Shown: positions 8,996 to 17,650, counted from the first letter of the stretch. The stretch is DNA of 64,000 nt from Blautia sp. MSJ-9 (GCF_018919065.1 NZ_JAHLQG010000052.1:17230-81229); one strand, 5' to 3'. Numbers and translations: made by a program. Notes: a model not told the origin generated them from the sequence alone.

Positions 8996-9805
8996 TTATA
9001 AATGATACATCTCACATTTGCGATGCTTTAATAATGGAAGCTGCTCTCGAATCTGGTCTTCGCAGTCCAGATTTATTTCTTCTATTAAGATGCCTTCTTT
9101 CTCATCCAGTTGTTTCATAACCTGTCCCCAGGGATCGGTCACAATGGAATGTCCCCAGGAAATGTAGCCTGCCTGTGTGTCTCGTGCAGGAGCGCATCCA
9201 AGCATGTAAATCTGGTTATCAAGGGCTCTTGCACGGAAACTGAGTTCCCAGTGTGCAGGACCTGTAGTCATATTAAATGCTGCCGGGACGAAAATCATCT
9301 TCACACCGTCCAGCACCATTGTTCGGGCAAATTCAGGGAAGCGGATGTCGTAACAGATCATGACACCCATTTTTCCGAATTCAGTATCAAATACTGTGGC
9401 GTGGTCTCCCGGAGTTAAAGTATCGGATTCTTTAAAGTACTGTCCATTTTTTACATTGATATCGAAAAGGTGGGCTTTTCTGTGTTTGCCGATCTGTTTT
9501 CCGGCTCTGTCAAAAATATAAGAAGTATTATAAACATTTCCTGACTCATCTGTTTCCGGCATGGAGCCTGCGATCAGATAAATATGGTATTTTCTGGCAT
9601 AATCAGACATTGCCTGCCAGGATGGGCCGCCTTCTTTTTCTGCATAAATTGGGAAGTTTTCAGTCTGATATGGACAGCAGAACATTTCCGGGAGAATCAC
9701 GAAGTCCGGATTTTCTGCTTTTATTTTTTCTATATAAGTGCCTGCAGTGCGGATATTCTGCAATTTATCTTTTACTGTGGGCATCTGGATTGCTGCTACT
9801 TTCAT
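8996..9805 (-). CDS. Carbon-nitrogen hydrolase (nitrilase superfamily, omega-amidase-like)
   Basis: This 269-residue cytosolic enzyme shows the nitrilase-superfamily Glu-Lys-Cys triad in context: Glu in ILPEMFCCPY (about residue 40), Lys in GKHRKAHLFDI (about 110) and Cys in MICYDIRFPE (about 151). The DIRFPE and KAHLFDI motifs are those of the omega-amidase/Nit2 branch, which deamidates alpha-ketoglutaramate or similar amides. The length fits the family. It lies alone on the minus strand between the secreted acidic protein and a plus-strand toxin-antitoxin pair, with AGGA-type Shine-Dalgarno bases before the ATG at 9805. Substrate assignment within the superfamily is by resemblance only. Confidence 0.88.
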   Translation of the reverse strand: MKVAAIQMPTVKDKLQNIRTAGTYIEKIKAENPDFVILPEMFCCPYQTENFPIYAEKEGGPSWQAMSDYARKYHIYLIAGSMPETDESGNVYNTSYIFDRAGKQIGKHRKAHLFDINVKNGQYFKESDTLTPGDHATVFDTEFGKMGVMICYDIRFPEFARTMVLDGVKMIFVPAAFNMTTGPAHWELSFRARALDNQIYMLGCAPARDTQAGYISWGHSIVTDPWGQVMKQLDEKEGILIEEINLDCEDQIREQLPLLKHRKCEMYHL

Positions 9806-9944
9806 TTGTATCCTGTCCTTTCTGTATTAATGACATAGTTTTCTACCTATATTATAGCAATAAAAAATACAGTAGCAATCATGTTAGATAAAGTTGATTC
9901 CATCATTTTTATATGCTATATTAAAAATACCAGAATAATTTCTG

Positions 9945-9991
9945 CTTTACGAAAGATAAAAAATAGCAATTTTTATCATAATTTCGTAAAG
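9945..9991 (+). promoter_or_regulatory. Inverted repeat overlapping the toxin ribosome-binding site
   Basis: CTTTACGAAA (9945-9954) is the exact reverse complement of TTTCGTAAAG (9982-9991). Inside it GATAAAAA (9955-9962) pairs with TTTTTATC (9970-9977). The right arm runs into the AAAGGAG Shine-Dalgarno of the toxin gene. It could be a DNA operator for autorepression or an RNA hairpin that masks the ribosome-binding site. Confidence 0.6.
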
Positions 9992-9993
9992 GA

Positions 9994-10239
9994 GTGAGAA
10001 AACTGGAAATCAAATATTCAAAACAAGCCCTTAAATTTTTAAAGAAACAAGAGATTGTAACTCAAAAACGTATTATCAACGCAATTTCTAATTTACCTAA
10101 GGGCGATGTAAAGAAATTACAGAACAGGAATGGTCGTCGATTACGCATAGGTGATTATCGCGTAATTTTTGATAATGTAGAAAACATTATCTTTATCCAA
10201 ATTATTGATAATCGTGGACAAGTATATAAAGGGGTGTGA
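9994..10239 (+). CDS. RelE/ParE-type toxin
   Basis: This small basic protein (81 residues from GTG 9994) has the RelE/ParE fold signature: an N-terminal strand LEIKYSKQALKFLKK, a helix with RIINAISNLPKGDVKKL, and C-terminal strands RRLRIGDYRVIFD and IIFIQIIDNRGQVYKG. RelE toxins are ribosome-dependent mRNA endonucleases. The conserved basic and aromatic residues of the final strands are present, so it looks active. The start is ambiguous: AAAGGAG (9988-9994) overlaps the GTG but lies 8 bases before an in-frame CTG at 10003, which gives a family-like start at LEIKYSK. The toxin precedes its partner by 4 bases, which is the reverse of the commonest order. The sequence is AT-rich relative to its neighbours, fitting horizontal acquisition. 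Confidence 0.82.
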   Translation: MRKLEIKYSKQALKFLKKQEIVTQKRIINAISNLPKGDVKKLQNRNGRRLRIGDYRVIFDNVENIIFIQIIDNRGQVYKGV

Positions 10240-10243
10240 CTTT

Positions 10244-10477
10244 ATGACAGCTGTTAAAGAACGTATTATAGGTGCTGTATCCATTATGAGCGATAGGGAC
10301 GCTGATATCTTCTGGCATATCATCCAAAAACATTTTACAGCTCCTGATTTATTTACAAATATTGAGGAAGTAGAACCTGATGAAGTAGATTTAATGATGT
10401 TAAAAGAAATTGAAAACAATCCTGACTGTCATGAATTTATTTCTCAGGAAGAACTAATGAAAGAACTTAATTTGTAA
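10244..10477 (+). CDS. Putative antitoxin partner
   Basis: This acidic 77-residue protein lies 4 bases after the RelE-type toxin, with AAAGGGG before the ATG at 10244. The N-terminal half is helical (AVKERIIGAVSIMSDRDADIF); the C-terminal half is Glu/Asp-rich and ends QEELMKELNL, typical of a flexible toxin-binding tail. No clear ribbon-helix-helix or HTH motif can be picked out by eye, so the antitoxin role rests on size, charge and pairing. An upstream ATG at 10205 lies inside the toxin gene and lacks a Shine-Dalgarno. A very strong bidirectional terminator follows, so the pair forms a self-contained unit. Confidence 0.7.
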   Translation: MTAVKERIIGAVSIMSDRDADIFWHIIQKHFTAPDLFTNIEEVEPDEVDLMMLKEIENNPDCHEFISQEELMKELNL

Positions 10478-10499
10478 TTTTCATATTTACATTCAAAAT

Positions 10500-10539
10500 A
10501 TCCCCCACACATGAGCTATTCTTCCCATGTGTGGGGGAT
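10500..10539. terminator. Bidirectional intrinsic terminator
   Basis: ATCCCCCACACATG (10500-10513) and CATGTGTGGGGGAT (10526-10539) form a perfect 14-bp GC-rich stem between the convergent antitoxin gene (+) and galE (-). The plus side is followed by GTTTGTATT. Confidence 0.9.
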
Positions 10540-10557
10540 GTTTGTATTCTGTATTAA

Positions 10558-11574
10558 TTAGTCATCATAACCATTCGGGTTATTGGACTGCCATCTCCAG
10601 GAGTCGGCGCACATTTCTTTGATGTCGTTTTCTGCTTTCCATCCGAGTTCTCTTTCTGCTTTGGAAGCGTCGGAGTAGCATGTAGCGATATCTCCTGCAC
10701 GGCGTGGTTTGATCACGTATGGAATCTTAACGCCTGTAGCTGCTTCGAAATTCTTTACGATATCAAGAACGCTGTAACCTTTTCCTGTACCAAGGTTGTA
10801 GATGCTTAATCCGGAGTTGTCTTCGATTTTCTTAAGGGCTTTTACATGTCCTTTTGCAAGGTCAACTACATGGATGTAATCTCTTACACCTGTTCCGTCT
10901 GGTGTATCGTAGTCGTTTCCGAATACACCAAGTTCTTTCAGTTTTCCAACTGCAACCTGTGTGATGTATGGCATCAGATTGTTCGGGATTCCGTTTGGAT
11001 TCTCTCCGATAGTTCCACTCTTGTGAGCACCGATCGGGTTGAAGTAACGAAGAAGAACTACGTTCCATTCCGGATCTGCTTTCTGGATGTCTGTCAGGAT
11101 CTGTTCAAGCATGGATTTTGTCCATCCATATGGGTTTGTGCACTGTCCTTTCGGGCACTCTTCTGTGATCGGGATGATGGCCGGATCTCCGTATACAGTT
11201 GCAGATGAAGAGAAAATAATGTTCTTTACATTATGTTTTCTCATTACATCTACCAGTGTTAAGGTTCCTGCAATGTTATTTTCGTAATATTCCCAAGGTT
11301 TTACAACAGATTCTCCTACTGCTTTCAGACCTGCGAAATGAATGCAGGAATCAATGTCTTCTTTATCAAAAACTTCATTTAAAGCATCACGGTCCAGAAT
11401 ATCTGCTTTGTAGAATTTCACTGGTTTGCCTGTGATCTTGGAAACTCTGTCCAGAGATTTCTCACTTGCATTGCTTAAGTTATCCAGAACTACAACATCA
11501 TATCCTGCGTTCTGCAATTCTACAACTGTATGGCTTCCAATATAGCCTGCTCCACCTGTAACTAAAATTGCCAT
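10558..11574 (-). CDS. galE: UDP-glucose 4-epimerase
   Basis: This 338-residue short-chain dehydrogenase-type epimerase interconverts UDP-galactose/UDP-glucose and, in some members, UDP-GalNAc/UDP-GlcNAc. It has the NAD-binding GGAGYIGSH motif at residues 7-15, the SSSATVYG segment with catalytic Ser/Thr near residue 123, the YGWTKSMLE motif (Tyr and Lys near 149-153) and an RYFNPIGAH substrate loop. The length is typical. AGGAGG lies 7 bases before the ATG. It is the distal gene of the sugar cluster (binding protein, two permeases, nucleotidyltransferase, kinase, galE), where it would close a Leloir-like route from hexose or HexNAc 1-phosphates. A 349-base gap and a terminator hairpin separate it from the kinase gene, so it may have its own promoter. 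Confidence 0.95.
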   Translation of the reverse strand: MAILVTGGAGYIGSHTVVELQNAGYDVVVLDNLSNASEKSLDRVSKITGKPVKFYKADILDRDALNEVFDKEDIDSCIHFAGLKAVGESVVKPWEYYENNIAGTLTLVDVMRKHNVKNIIFSSSATVYGDPAIIPITEECPKGQCTNPYGWTKSMLEQILTDIQKADPEWNVVLLRYFNPIGAHKSGTIGENPNGIPNNLMPYITQVAVGKLKELGVFGNDYDTPDGTGVRDYIHVVDLAKGHVKALKKIEDNSGLSIYNLGTGKGYSVLDIVKNFEAATGVKIPYVIKPRRAGDIATCYSDASKAERELGWKAENDIKEMCADSWRWQSNNPNGYDD

Positions 11575-11825
11575 AATAATTCCTCCTAACCTGTCTTCCT
11601 GCTACAATACCTGTTTTTTGCAATTTCTGTTTTTTTCTCTTTCAACAATACCTATATTAGTTCACAGCGTCAGAAATATCCTTGATAATTCTGAGTGTAA
11701 TCTATAAAATTCTGCGAATATCCTGTTTCACATCTGCAAAATTTACTTCTGTATTTTACAGCACCCTATATTCAGAACTGTAAAATACCGTTGCCTAGAG
11801 CGTGTCTGAAAAATCATGTATTGTA

Positions 11826-11869
11826 GAAAATCCTGCGAAAATATGATTTCTCTCATATCCCCGCAGGAT
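11826..11869 (-). terminator. Terminator after the N-acetylhexosamine kinase gene
   Basis: ATCCTGCG (11830-11837) pairs with CGCAGGAT (11862-11869), extended by ATATGA with TCATAT. On the minus strand the stem is followed by TTTTC. It ends the kinase transcript before galE. The remainder of 11575-11923 is AT-rich and probably holds the galE promoter; I see no gene there. Confidence 0.75.
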
Positions 11870-11923
11870 AATTCTATCCGAATCAGTTCATAAACACAAG
11901 TCTTTATGGACATTTACGTTTTT

Positions 11924-13024
11924 TTATACCTGTTTATACTTATTTACAATCTCTTTCATCCGGGAAAGTTTTTCTTCCATGTCTTTCACCAGTTTAAACT
12001 GTGTTCTGCAGCGATCCAGATTATGTCCCTCTCTGTGAATCTTGAAATAATGATCTCCCTCCAGATAGTCTGTGAGAAAACGCATTCCACATTCAAAAGT
12101 CATAAGGATTGCTCCCATGGGAAGCATATCCAATTCTGTCTCAGTCAACGCACCGCCACAGCCTTCAATGAAGCCTTTAACATAAACTTCATACAAGTGA
12201 AGATCGCAGGACACCTTCGTCAGGTCTTTCTCATCCTCTGCTCCGGTACTTGCGCCAAAGCGGATAGAATCACCGAAATCATTTACGGAAAGCCCCGGCA
12301 TTACAGTATCAAGGTCAATCACACAGATGGCTTTTCCCGTTGCATTATCGATCATAATGTTATTCAGCTTGGTATCATTATGTGTAACACGTAACGGCAG
12401 TTTTCCCTGATCCTGCATATCGCACAGGACATGTGCCAGTTCTGTGCGGTCCAGCACAAACTGAATCTCTTTTTCCACATCTGCTGCTCTGTGACATATA
12501 TCTTTTTCCACAGCAGTTTTAAACTTATCCAGCCTGTCCACCGTATTATGAAAATTTACGATAGTCTCATGAAGAGTTTCTGCCGGATAGTCTGCAAGCA
12601 GCCTCTGGAAATGTCCGAAAGCAACTGCACTCTGGTAAAAATCTTCCTCATCTTTTACCATGTCATAGCATGTGGCATCTTCAATGAACAAATATACTCT
12701 CCAGTATTCCCCGTCCTCATCTACATAATAAGGAAGTCCATCCTTTGTCATCACAAGATTCAGAGTCTCTCTCTCCACATCTCCACCGTTTTCCTGGATC
12801 TTTTTCTTCAGCCAGGCAGTAACACCGCTGACATTCTCCATCAGTTCCACAGGTTTGGTAAAAATACTCCTGTTCATTTTCTGAAGAATATAATGTTTGC
12901 CTGTACCGTAAGTCAGTCGGTAAGTATCATTGATATGTCCGCTTCCATAAGGAATACATTCTGTCAGATTATCTTCCAGAACAAATGCACTGGTGATATT
13001 CTTTATTTCCCGGTTAATTTCCAC
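11924..13024 (-). CDS. N-acetylhexosamine 1-kinase-like (LnpB/NahK) phosphotransferase
   Basis: This 366-residue kinase of the aminoglycoside phosphotransferase fold resembles NahK/LnpB, which phosphorylates GlcNAc/GalNAc at C1. Seen: an N-terminal nucleotide loop GSGHINDTY, a Lys in YILQKMN, the catalytic-loop Brenner motif THNDTKLNNIM (about residues 213-223) and the metal-binding Asp in VIDLDTVMPG. The start is GTG at 13024, preceded by GGGAGG located inside the end of the nucleotidyltransferase gene, 4 bases downstream of that gene's stop, so the two are translationally linked. With the adjacent nucleotidyltransferase and galE it matches the bifidobacterial lacto-N-biose/galacto-N-biose salvage set, but the GH112 phosphorylase is absent in this window. 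A kinase for another sugar is possible. Confidence 0.8.
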   Translation of the reverse strand: MEINREIKNITSAFVLEDNLTECIPYGSGHINDTYRLTYGTGKHYILQKMNRSIFTKPVELMENVSGVTAWLKKKIQENGGDVERETLNLVMTKDGLPYYVDEDGEYWRVYLFIEDATCYDMVKDEEDFYQSAVAFGHFQRLLADYPAETLHETIVNFHNTVDRLDKFKTAVEKDICHRAADVEKEIQFVLDRTELAHVLCDMQDQGKLPLRVTHNDTKLNNIMIDNATGKAICVIDLDTVMPGLSVNDFGDSIRFGASTGAEDEKDLTKVSCDLHLYEVYVKGFIEGCGGALTETELDMLPMGAILMTFECGMRFLTDYLEGDHYFKIHREGHNLDRCRTQFKLVKDMEEKLSRMKEIVNKYKQV

Positions 13025-13028
13025 TCAA

Positions 13029-13955
13029 TTATTCCTCCCATAATCTCTGTGGATACAGCCCTCCATCTTTTAAATTCTGAATGGCAGCTACTACCACAGG
13101 TTTATCTTCTTTGTAGGTTACACCATACCATTTATCCATAGATTTCAGAACTTTTACAGTTGCTCTCTTCTCACCGAGAAGTTCATCTACTACAAATGGC
13201 AGGAAATATTCGCATTTCAGCGGGTTTACTTTCAGATTCTCATCCAGGAATTTAGGGAATCTGTCTTTCAGCTCTTTCAGAATGCTTGCTGAAAATCCCC
13301 ACATATTCATGGATACTGTACTGCCTTCCGGAAGCATAGTCCATGTTTTTCCATCGTCTTCTGTATAAGCTGTGCCGCCGTCATGCTTTTCGATATGGGT
13401 ACGCTCGTTGATCTTAAGAAGATGTCCTTCTTCATCTGTAACGCACACACCTCTTGCCACATGGCCATTCTCTGTCAAAGTATTTTCCAGTTTATAGCCG
13501 ACCATCATATATCTGTAAGTATCTGCGGTATCTTCGTTCTCTGTCAGGAAATCATATGCCATCTTAAATGCATGGCTTCCATAATAGTCATCTGCATTGA
13601 TCACAACGAATGGTCCGTCGATTTCATTGATACAGCTTAATACGGCATGTCCGGTTCCCCATGGTTTCACACGTCCTTCCGGTACTTCATAGCCTTCCGG
13701 AATATTGTGAAGATCCTGGAAAACATATGATACTTCCAGCTGATTGCTGAGGCGGTCACCGATGGCGCTTCTGAAGTCTGCTTCATTTTCTTTTTTGATA
13801 ATAAATACTACTTTTTGGAATCCGGCCTGTACTGCATCATAAATGGAGAAATCCATGATGATGTGTCCCTCTTTATCCACCGGATCGATCTGTTTCAGAC
13901 CGCCGTAACGGCTTCCCATACCTGCTGCCATAACTACTAATACTGGTTTCTTCAT
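13029..13955 (-). CDS. Sugar-phosphate nucleotidyltransferase
   Basis: This 308-residue GT-A-fold nucleotidyltransferase has the signature AAGMGSRYGGLKQ at residues 10-22, which binds the NTP, then DFSIYDA, and a metal-binding region NADDYYG (about residues 120-126). It would make an NDP-sugar from a hexose or HexNAc 1-phosphate, supplying galE with UDP-sugar in this cluster. This role is performed by a uridylyltransferase in the bifidobacterial lnp operon. It resembles UTP-glucose-1-phosphate uridylyltransferases but is more divergent than GalU. It lies just upstream of the kinase with 4 bases between stop and GTG. The nucleotide and sugar specificity cannot be read from the sequence. Confidence 0.82.
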   Translation of the reverse strand: MKKPVLVVMAAGMGSRYGGLKQIDPVDKEGHIIMDFSIYDAVQAGFQKVVFIIKKENEADFRSAIGDRLSNQLEVSYVFQDLHNIPEGYEVPEGRVKPWGTGHAVLSCINEIDGPFVVINADDYYGSHAFKMAYDFLTENEDTADTYRYMMVGYKLENTLTENGHVARGVCVTDEEGHLLKINERTHIEKHDGGTAYTEDDGKTWTMLPEGSTVSMNMWGFSASILKELKDRFPKFLDENLKVNPLKCEYFLPFVVDELLGEKRATVKVLKSMDKWYGVTYKEDKPVVVAAIQNLKDGGLYPQRLWEE

Positions 13956-14102
13956 GATTTTTTTCCTCTTTTCTTTAAATGTTTTTCGTTACTCTCAGAC
14001 TGCCTGGTAACTTTTTTACATTCATCTTATCATACTATGATTTTGAGGTCAAAACGTGTTACATAATACCTTTCACAATTGTTACTGCCCTGCTGTCCTC
14101 TA

Positions 14103-14981
14103 TTATCCCTTAATACCACCGGTAACACCGCCGATAATCTTCTCTGACAGGAAAATATACAGAATAAATGTCGGCAGGAATACAATGATCACCGCTGCAA
14201 ACATTCCGGCCCAGTCACCTGTATATTTCATGGAGTTAATCATTCCATAAAGTCCGGGTGCAACAGGTTTCAGCTTATCCGAGCTTGCGAAGATCAGTGA
14301 CAGGAAATACTCGTTCCAAATATTAATAAAGTTAAAGATTGTTACTGTTACGATTCCTGACTGTGCCATGGGAAACATGATTTTCCAGAAAGTACGCATG
14401 GGAGGGCATCCGTCGATTGCTGCCGCTTCCTCATAGGTCCTGGAAATATTGCTGAAAAATGTAAGCAGGAAAATGGTCGTATAAGGTACATTAATTCCTA
14501 CATACAATATGATCAGTACAGTTCTTCCTGCAGCCACATTATTCAGGATTCCCATACCGGAAATAATGCTGAAAAGGGGAAGAACAACCATGATTGCCGG
14601 AACACCCATGGCAGATACGAAGCTGGTCTGGATAAATTTGTTTGCAATAAAATCAAATCTGGACAGTACATAAGCTGCAGGTGCACACACCAGAATCAGT
14701 ATTGTGCAGGAAATTACTGAATAGATCAGAGAGTTTCCGAAGAAGCCTGCAACTCCGGCCCCGTTCCATGCTTTTGCATAATTTTCAAAATGTAATCCGG
14801 ACTCAAACTTCAGGGCTTTTCCCTGGAAGATTTCTGCTGTTGTTGAAAAACTTGCCCCGAATACCCATCCCAGAAGCGCAATGGTAAAGATTACCCAGAG
14901 CAGCAGGATGATGTATCCCGGCAGGAGTTTGACTTCTTTTTTCAGATTAAAGGGTCTGCGTGCCTCTTTTTCTTTTGCCAT
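14103..14981 (-). CDS. Sugar ABC transporter permease (MalG/UgpE type)
   Basis: This 292-residue inner-membrane permease of the CUT1 family has about six membrane segments. It has an N-terminal basic stretch (AKEKEARRPFNLKKEVK) and a first TM near residues 18-40. The EAA loop reads YEEAAAIDGCPPMRTFWKIMFPM (conserved EAA---G). It forms a heterodimer with the preceding permease, 13 bases upstream, and works with the binding protein at 16147-17397. AAGGAGGG lies before the ATG at 14981. No ATPase gene is present in this cluster, so energy is probably supplied by a shared MsmX-like ATPase such as the one at 4302-5435. The cluster suggests an amino-sugar or galactoside substrate. Confidence 0.9.
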   Translation of the reverse strand: MAKEKEARRPFNLKKEVKLLPGYIILLLWVIFTIALLGWVFGASFSTTAEIFQGKALKFESGLHFENYAKAWNGAGVAGFFGNSLIYSVISCTILILVCAPAAYVLSRFDFIANKFIQTSFVSAMGVPAIMVVLPLFSIISGMGILNNVAAGRTVLIILYVGINVPYTTIFLLTFFSNISRTYEEAAAIDGCPPMRTFWKIMFPMAQSGIVTVTIFNFINIWNEYFLSLIFASSDKLKPVAPGLYGMINSMKYTGDWAGMFAAVIIVFLPTFILYIFLSEKIIGGVTGGIKG

Positions 14982-14994
14982 TTCTCATCCCTCC

Positions 14995-15900
14995 TTAAAA
15001 TTCCAGATCATCATCTTTGATCACTCTGTTACAGATTGTAAATACAATGACTACGCAGACACTGAGCAGTACACCGATGGCAGCTCCCAGACCTGCATTT
15101 CGTTCTGTAACTGTATTGCCGCCGCCAAAAATCTGCATATACATATAAACATAAGGGGTAATTGTCTGTGTGTCTGCAGTTACTGTGGAGAAAAGCTGTG
15201 ACCATACAAAAAAGCCTACACTGCTTACAGACCACATGGTAATGTTTGTTTTAAATACTCCCTTTAACAATGGAAGTGTCATGTAACGGAACTGTGCCGG
15301 TTTGGTAGCTCCGTCAATGGTTGCCGCCTCATAATATTCAGGGCTGATACGCTCAATACCGCTGAGCCAGATCAGCATATGGTATCCAACCATTCCGAAA
15401 CAATATGCAAACAACAGTGCCCAGAATTTGTGGTCATTATCCAGGAACTGGATCTTTGCCAGATTATCCAGATGCAGTGCTGTAAAAAGATCTTTCAGCA
15501 AGCCATATCTTGGACTGTATACATACTGCAGCCACATAGTAGCAAGCGCTACTGCACTGACAATATTTGGCATATAAATGATCGCGCGGAAAAATTTCTT
15601 TCCTCTGATTCCACTGGTAAGAATAACTGCAAATAAAAGAGACAGGCTCATTACCACCAGACCGCCGATCAGCCAGATACGAAACAGGTTAAAAAATGAA
15701 GTCTTAAATAAGCTGGTACTCATCAGCTTTGTATAGTTGCCAAATCCTACAAATTTCCATAAATCCATGGAATCTGTAACTCCGTCGATCTTGAAAAAGC
15801 TCATGATCACTGTTCTGATGATCGGATACAGAAAGATTCCCAGAAACAGCAAAACTGCCGGAGTCAGAAATACAACGATCATCGTTTTATTCTTCTTCAA
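14995..15900 (-). CDS. Sugar ABC transporter permease (MalF/UgpA type)
   Basis: This 301-residue CUT1 permease has a first TM at about residues 8-28 (MIVVFLTPAVLLFLGIFLYPI) and an EAA loop containing YYEAATIDGATKPAQFRYM. The long open frame begins at 15972, but the only good ribosome-binding site, AAAGGAGG, lies 7 bases before a TTG at 15898-15900. Translation from there gives LKKNKTM, a family-like start, so I choose TTG. The upstream 72 bases belong to the structured spacer between the binding-protein gene and this gene. It overlaps no gene and is followed 13 bases later by the second permease. Confidence 0.88.
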   Translation of the reverse strand: MKKNKTMIVVFLTPAVLLFLGIFLYPIIRTVIMSFFKIDGVTDSMDLWKFVGFGNYTKLMSTSLFKTSFFNLFRIWLIGGLVVMSLSLLFAVILTSGIRGKKFFRAIIYMPNIVSAVALATMWLQYVYSPRYGLLKDLFTALHLDNLAKIQFLDNDHKFWALLFAYCFGMVGYHMLIWLSGIERISPEYYEAATIDGATKPAQFRYMTLPLLKGVFKTNITMWSVSSVGFFVWSQLFSTVTADTQTITPYVYMYMQIFGGGNTVTERNAGLGAAIGVLLSVCVVIVFTICNRVIKDDDLEF

Positions 15901-15983
15901 ATAAATACCTCCTTTGTAAGTTATACCATATCTACGGATTGCTACGCTTCGCTGCCGCAATCCTCCAGCCATTCGGAATCCGC

Positions 15984-16065
15984 TGATTTACTTCGTAAAT
16001 CGCTACTTCCTCATGTCTGGCGGTTTCCAAGTCTAAAAGTCTTATCGTGCAAGCACGAACGACTT
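15984..16065. repeat. Structured spacer with nested hairpins
   Basis: Between the binding-protein gene and its permease, GATTTAC-TTC-GTAAATC forms a stem near 15986-16002. AAAAGTC with GACTTTT, enclosing GTGC-AA-GCAC, forms another near 16036-16065. The density of inverted repeats looks like a REP-type element or an mRNA-processing region rather than chance. Confidence 0.5.
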
Positions 16066-16097
16066 TTTGCCTTTGAAACCTGGATATTCAAAAAGAC

Positions 16098-16131
16098 AGA
16101 TGGCGGCAGCGTAGATACGATGCCACCATCT
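16098..16131 (-). terminator. Attenuating hairpin after the binding-protein gene
   Basis: AGATGGCGGCA (16098-16108) pairs with TGCCACCATCT (16121-16131), with one wobble. On the minus strand it is followed by GTCTTTTTG. Lying 16 bases past the binding-protein stop and before the permease genes, it would let the binding protein be made in excess of the permeases. Confidence 0.7.
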
Positions 16132-16146
16132 CTATAAATTCTTTAT

Positions 16147-17397
16147 TTATTTCGCTGCGTCCTGCATAGTGGAAACAAATTCATCTGCTGTAATGGAACC
16201 TGCCATTAATTTGATAAAGTTTTCTTTGATAACCGGAGTCATATCTACGTTGGATTCTACACCGCATGCCCATGTGAAACGGTTTGTGCTCTGCTCAATA
16301 ACAGGTTTTGCACACTCAACCATTGCCGGCCATTCTGTGTTTGTTGTATCAGCCGGGATACCTACAGTTTCATCTGCAAGTTTCTGGTCGTATTCACCTT
16401 TTGTAAGGAATGTGATCAGATCAAATGCTTCTTTTGCAAGTTTTGTATCTTTGTTAATACCAAATACCTGTGCGCCGAAGTTGTTTGTTTCGATTCCGTT
16501 TGCTCCGTCTGTAAGTGCCGGATATGCGAAGCATCCCCAGTGGAAGTCAGGACCTGCCATCTCTTTTACTTCGTTTGGTAACCAGGAGCCATTCAGATAC
16601 ATTGCAGCTGTTCCAAGTGCAAGCTCTGTGTTCTGACCTGCAGGCCATACGTTGGAACCAACCATCTCTGAATAATATCCGTTAGATGCAAGTTCTTCGA
16701 TATCCTGTGCCATCTGAAGAACTGCAGGATCATCCCATTCACCTTCAGTTACGATTTCTTTTACTTTATCTTCGCCAACCAGTCTTGCAAGATGATATCC
16801 GATCACACATGTTGCATAGGCATCATCCATAGTCATTGGTGTGATTCCTGCATCTTTTAATTTCTGGCATACATCTTTGAATTCATCCCATGTCTTCGGT
16901 TCTTCTGTGATTCCTGCCTGCTCAAACAGATCTTTGTTATAGAAGAAGGCAAATACGTTTGGCTGATATGGAATTGTTTTTAATGTGCCGCCGCCGGCAT
17001 CACGGCATGCTGCCATCAGACCTGCGTTTGCAGTTGCTTCATAGTCATTGTCTTTCGCAAGATCTTCCAGATCCAGAAGATATTTACCGTACATTCCGTT
17101 TACACGGTCGATATCTTCGTCAAAAATATCAATCTGTGTGCCGCCGTCCAGTGCAGGCTGAAGTGCTTCACGGTTTCCGGTACGTCCCTTAAACTGAAGG
17201 TCTACCTTAACTCCTGTCTGTTCTGTATAAGCGTCAACTGCTTCCTGAATCACCTGTCCCTGTGGCTCTGTAGCTTCCCACATTGACCAGTAAACTAATG
17301 TATCATCTGCTGCCTGAACAGTGAAAGCCGGTGCTGCAAGTGAACCAACCATAACCGCACATAATGTTGCACTAAGCATCTTTTTCTTCATACCCAT
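16147..17397 (-). CDS. Extracellular sugar-binding protein (family 1), non-lipoprotein signal
   Basis: This 416-residue periplasmic-type binding protein of the CUT1 class has a signal peptide (KKKMLSATLCAVMVGSLAAPAF, cut near VQAA-DD). No lipobox Cys is seen; the only early Cys is inside the hydrophobic core. The mature part starts TLVYWSMWEATEPQGQVI and has a family-1 SBP pattern with LYLNGSWLPNEV-type signature (AAMYLNGSWLPNE) and a C-terminal helix. It would capture the sugar for the two permeases downstream. Two starts, at 17397 and 17391, are possible; AGGAGG lies 10 bases before the first. It is divergent from the AraC regulator across a 253-base region with repeated palindromes. It is paralogous to the protein at 18591-19859. 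Confidence 0.88.
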   Translation of the reverse strand: MGMKKKMLSATLCAVMVGSLAAPAFTVQAADDTLVYWSMWEATEPQGQVIQEAVDAYTEQTGVKVDLQFKGRTGNREALQPALDGGTQIDIFDEDIDRVNGMYGKYLLDLEDLAKDNDYEATANAGLMAACRDAGGGTLKTIPYQPNVFAFFYNKDLFEQAGITEEPKTWDEFKDVCQKLKDAGITPMTMDDAYATCVIGYHLARLVGEDKVKEIVTEGEWDDPAVLQMAQDIEELASNGYYSEMVGSNVWPAGQNTELALGTAAMYLNGSWLPNEVKEMAGPDFHWGCFAYPALTDGANGIETNNFGAQVFGINKDTKLAKEAFDLITFLTKGEYDQKLADETVGIPADTTNTEWPAMVECAKPVIEQSTNRFTWACGVESNVDMTPVIKENFIKLMAGSITADEFVSTMQDAAK

Positions 17398-17508
17398 AAC
17401 CTTTTTTCCTCCTTGGTCAGTTTTGACATTTTGTCTTCTTTTTCTCTCTTTTCGCTCTTTTGTTGAATTTCAACAATTATTTCTTTTGGTAGTTCTTATT
17501 TTATCATT

Positions 17509-17606
17509 TTTGCACAAATAGTATTTGCACAAACGTCCATTTCTTTTGTACAAAAATTCATTTTTAACTGGTTTTTCATCTGTTTTTGTTGTATACTTGT
17601 ACACAA
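17509..17606. promoter_or_regulatory. Array of TTTGYACAAA palindromes between divergent genes
   Basis: TTTGCACAAA occurs at 17509-17518 and 17524-17533, TTTGTACAAA at 17545-17554, and CTTGTACACAA at 17597-17606. All four share the TTG(C/T)ACA core. They lie between the binding-protein start (17397, minus) and the AraC start (17651, plus), where an AraC-family regulator or another sugar-responsive factor would bind to control both directions. Confidence 0.55.
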
Positions 17607-17650
17607 CAACCATATTGCAGTTTTCGGACAGGCTGAGGGAGGTGGCAGTA

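Noticed and set aside
12431..13141. Plus-strand ORF of 236 codons
   Set aside because: It overlaps the kinase gene antisense and has no supported start.
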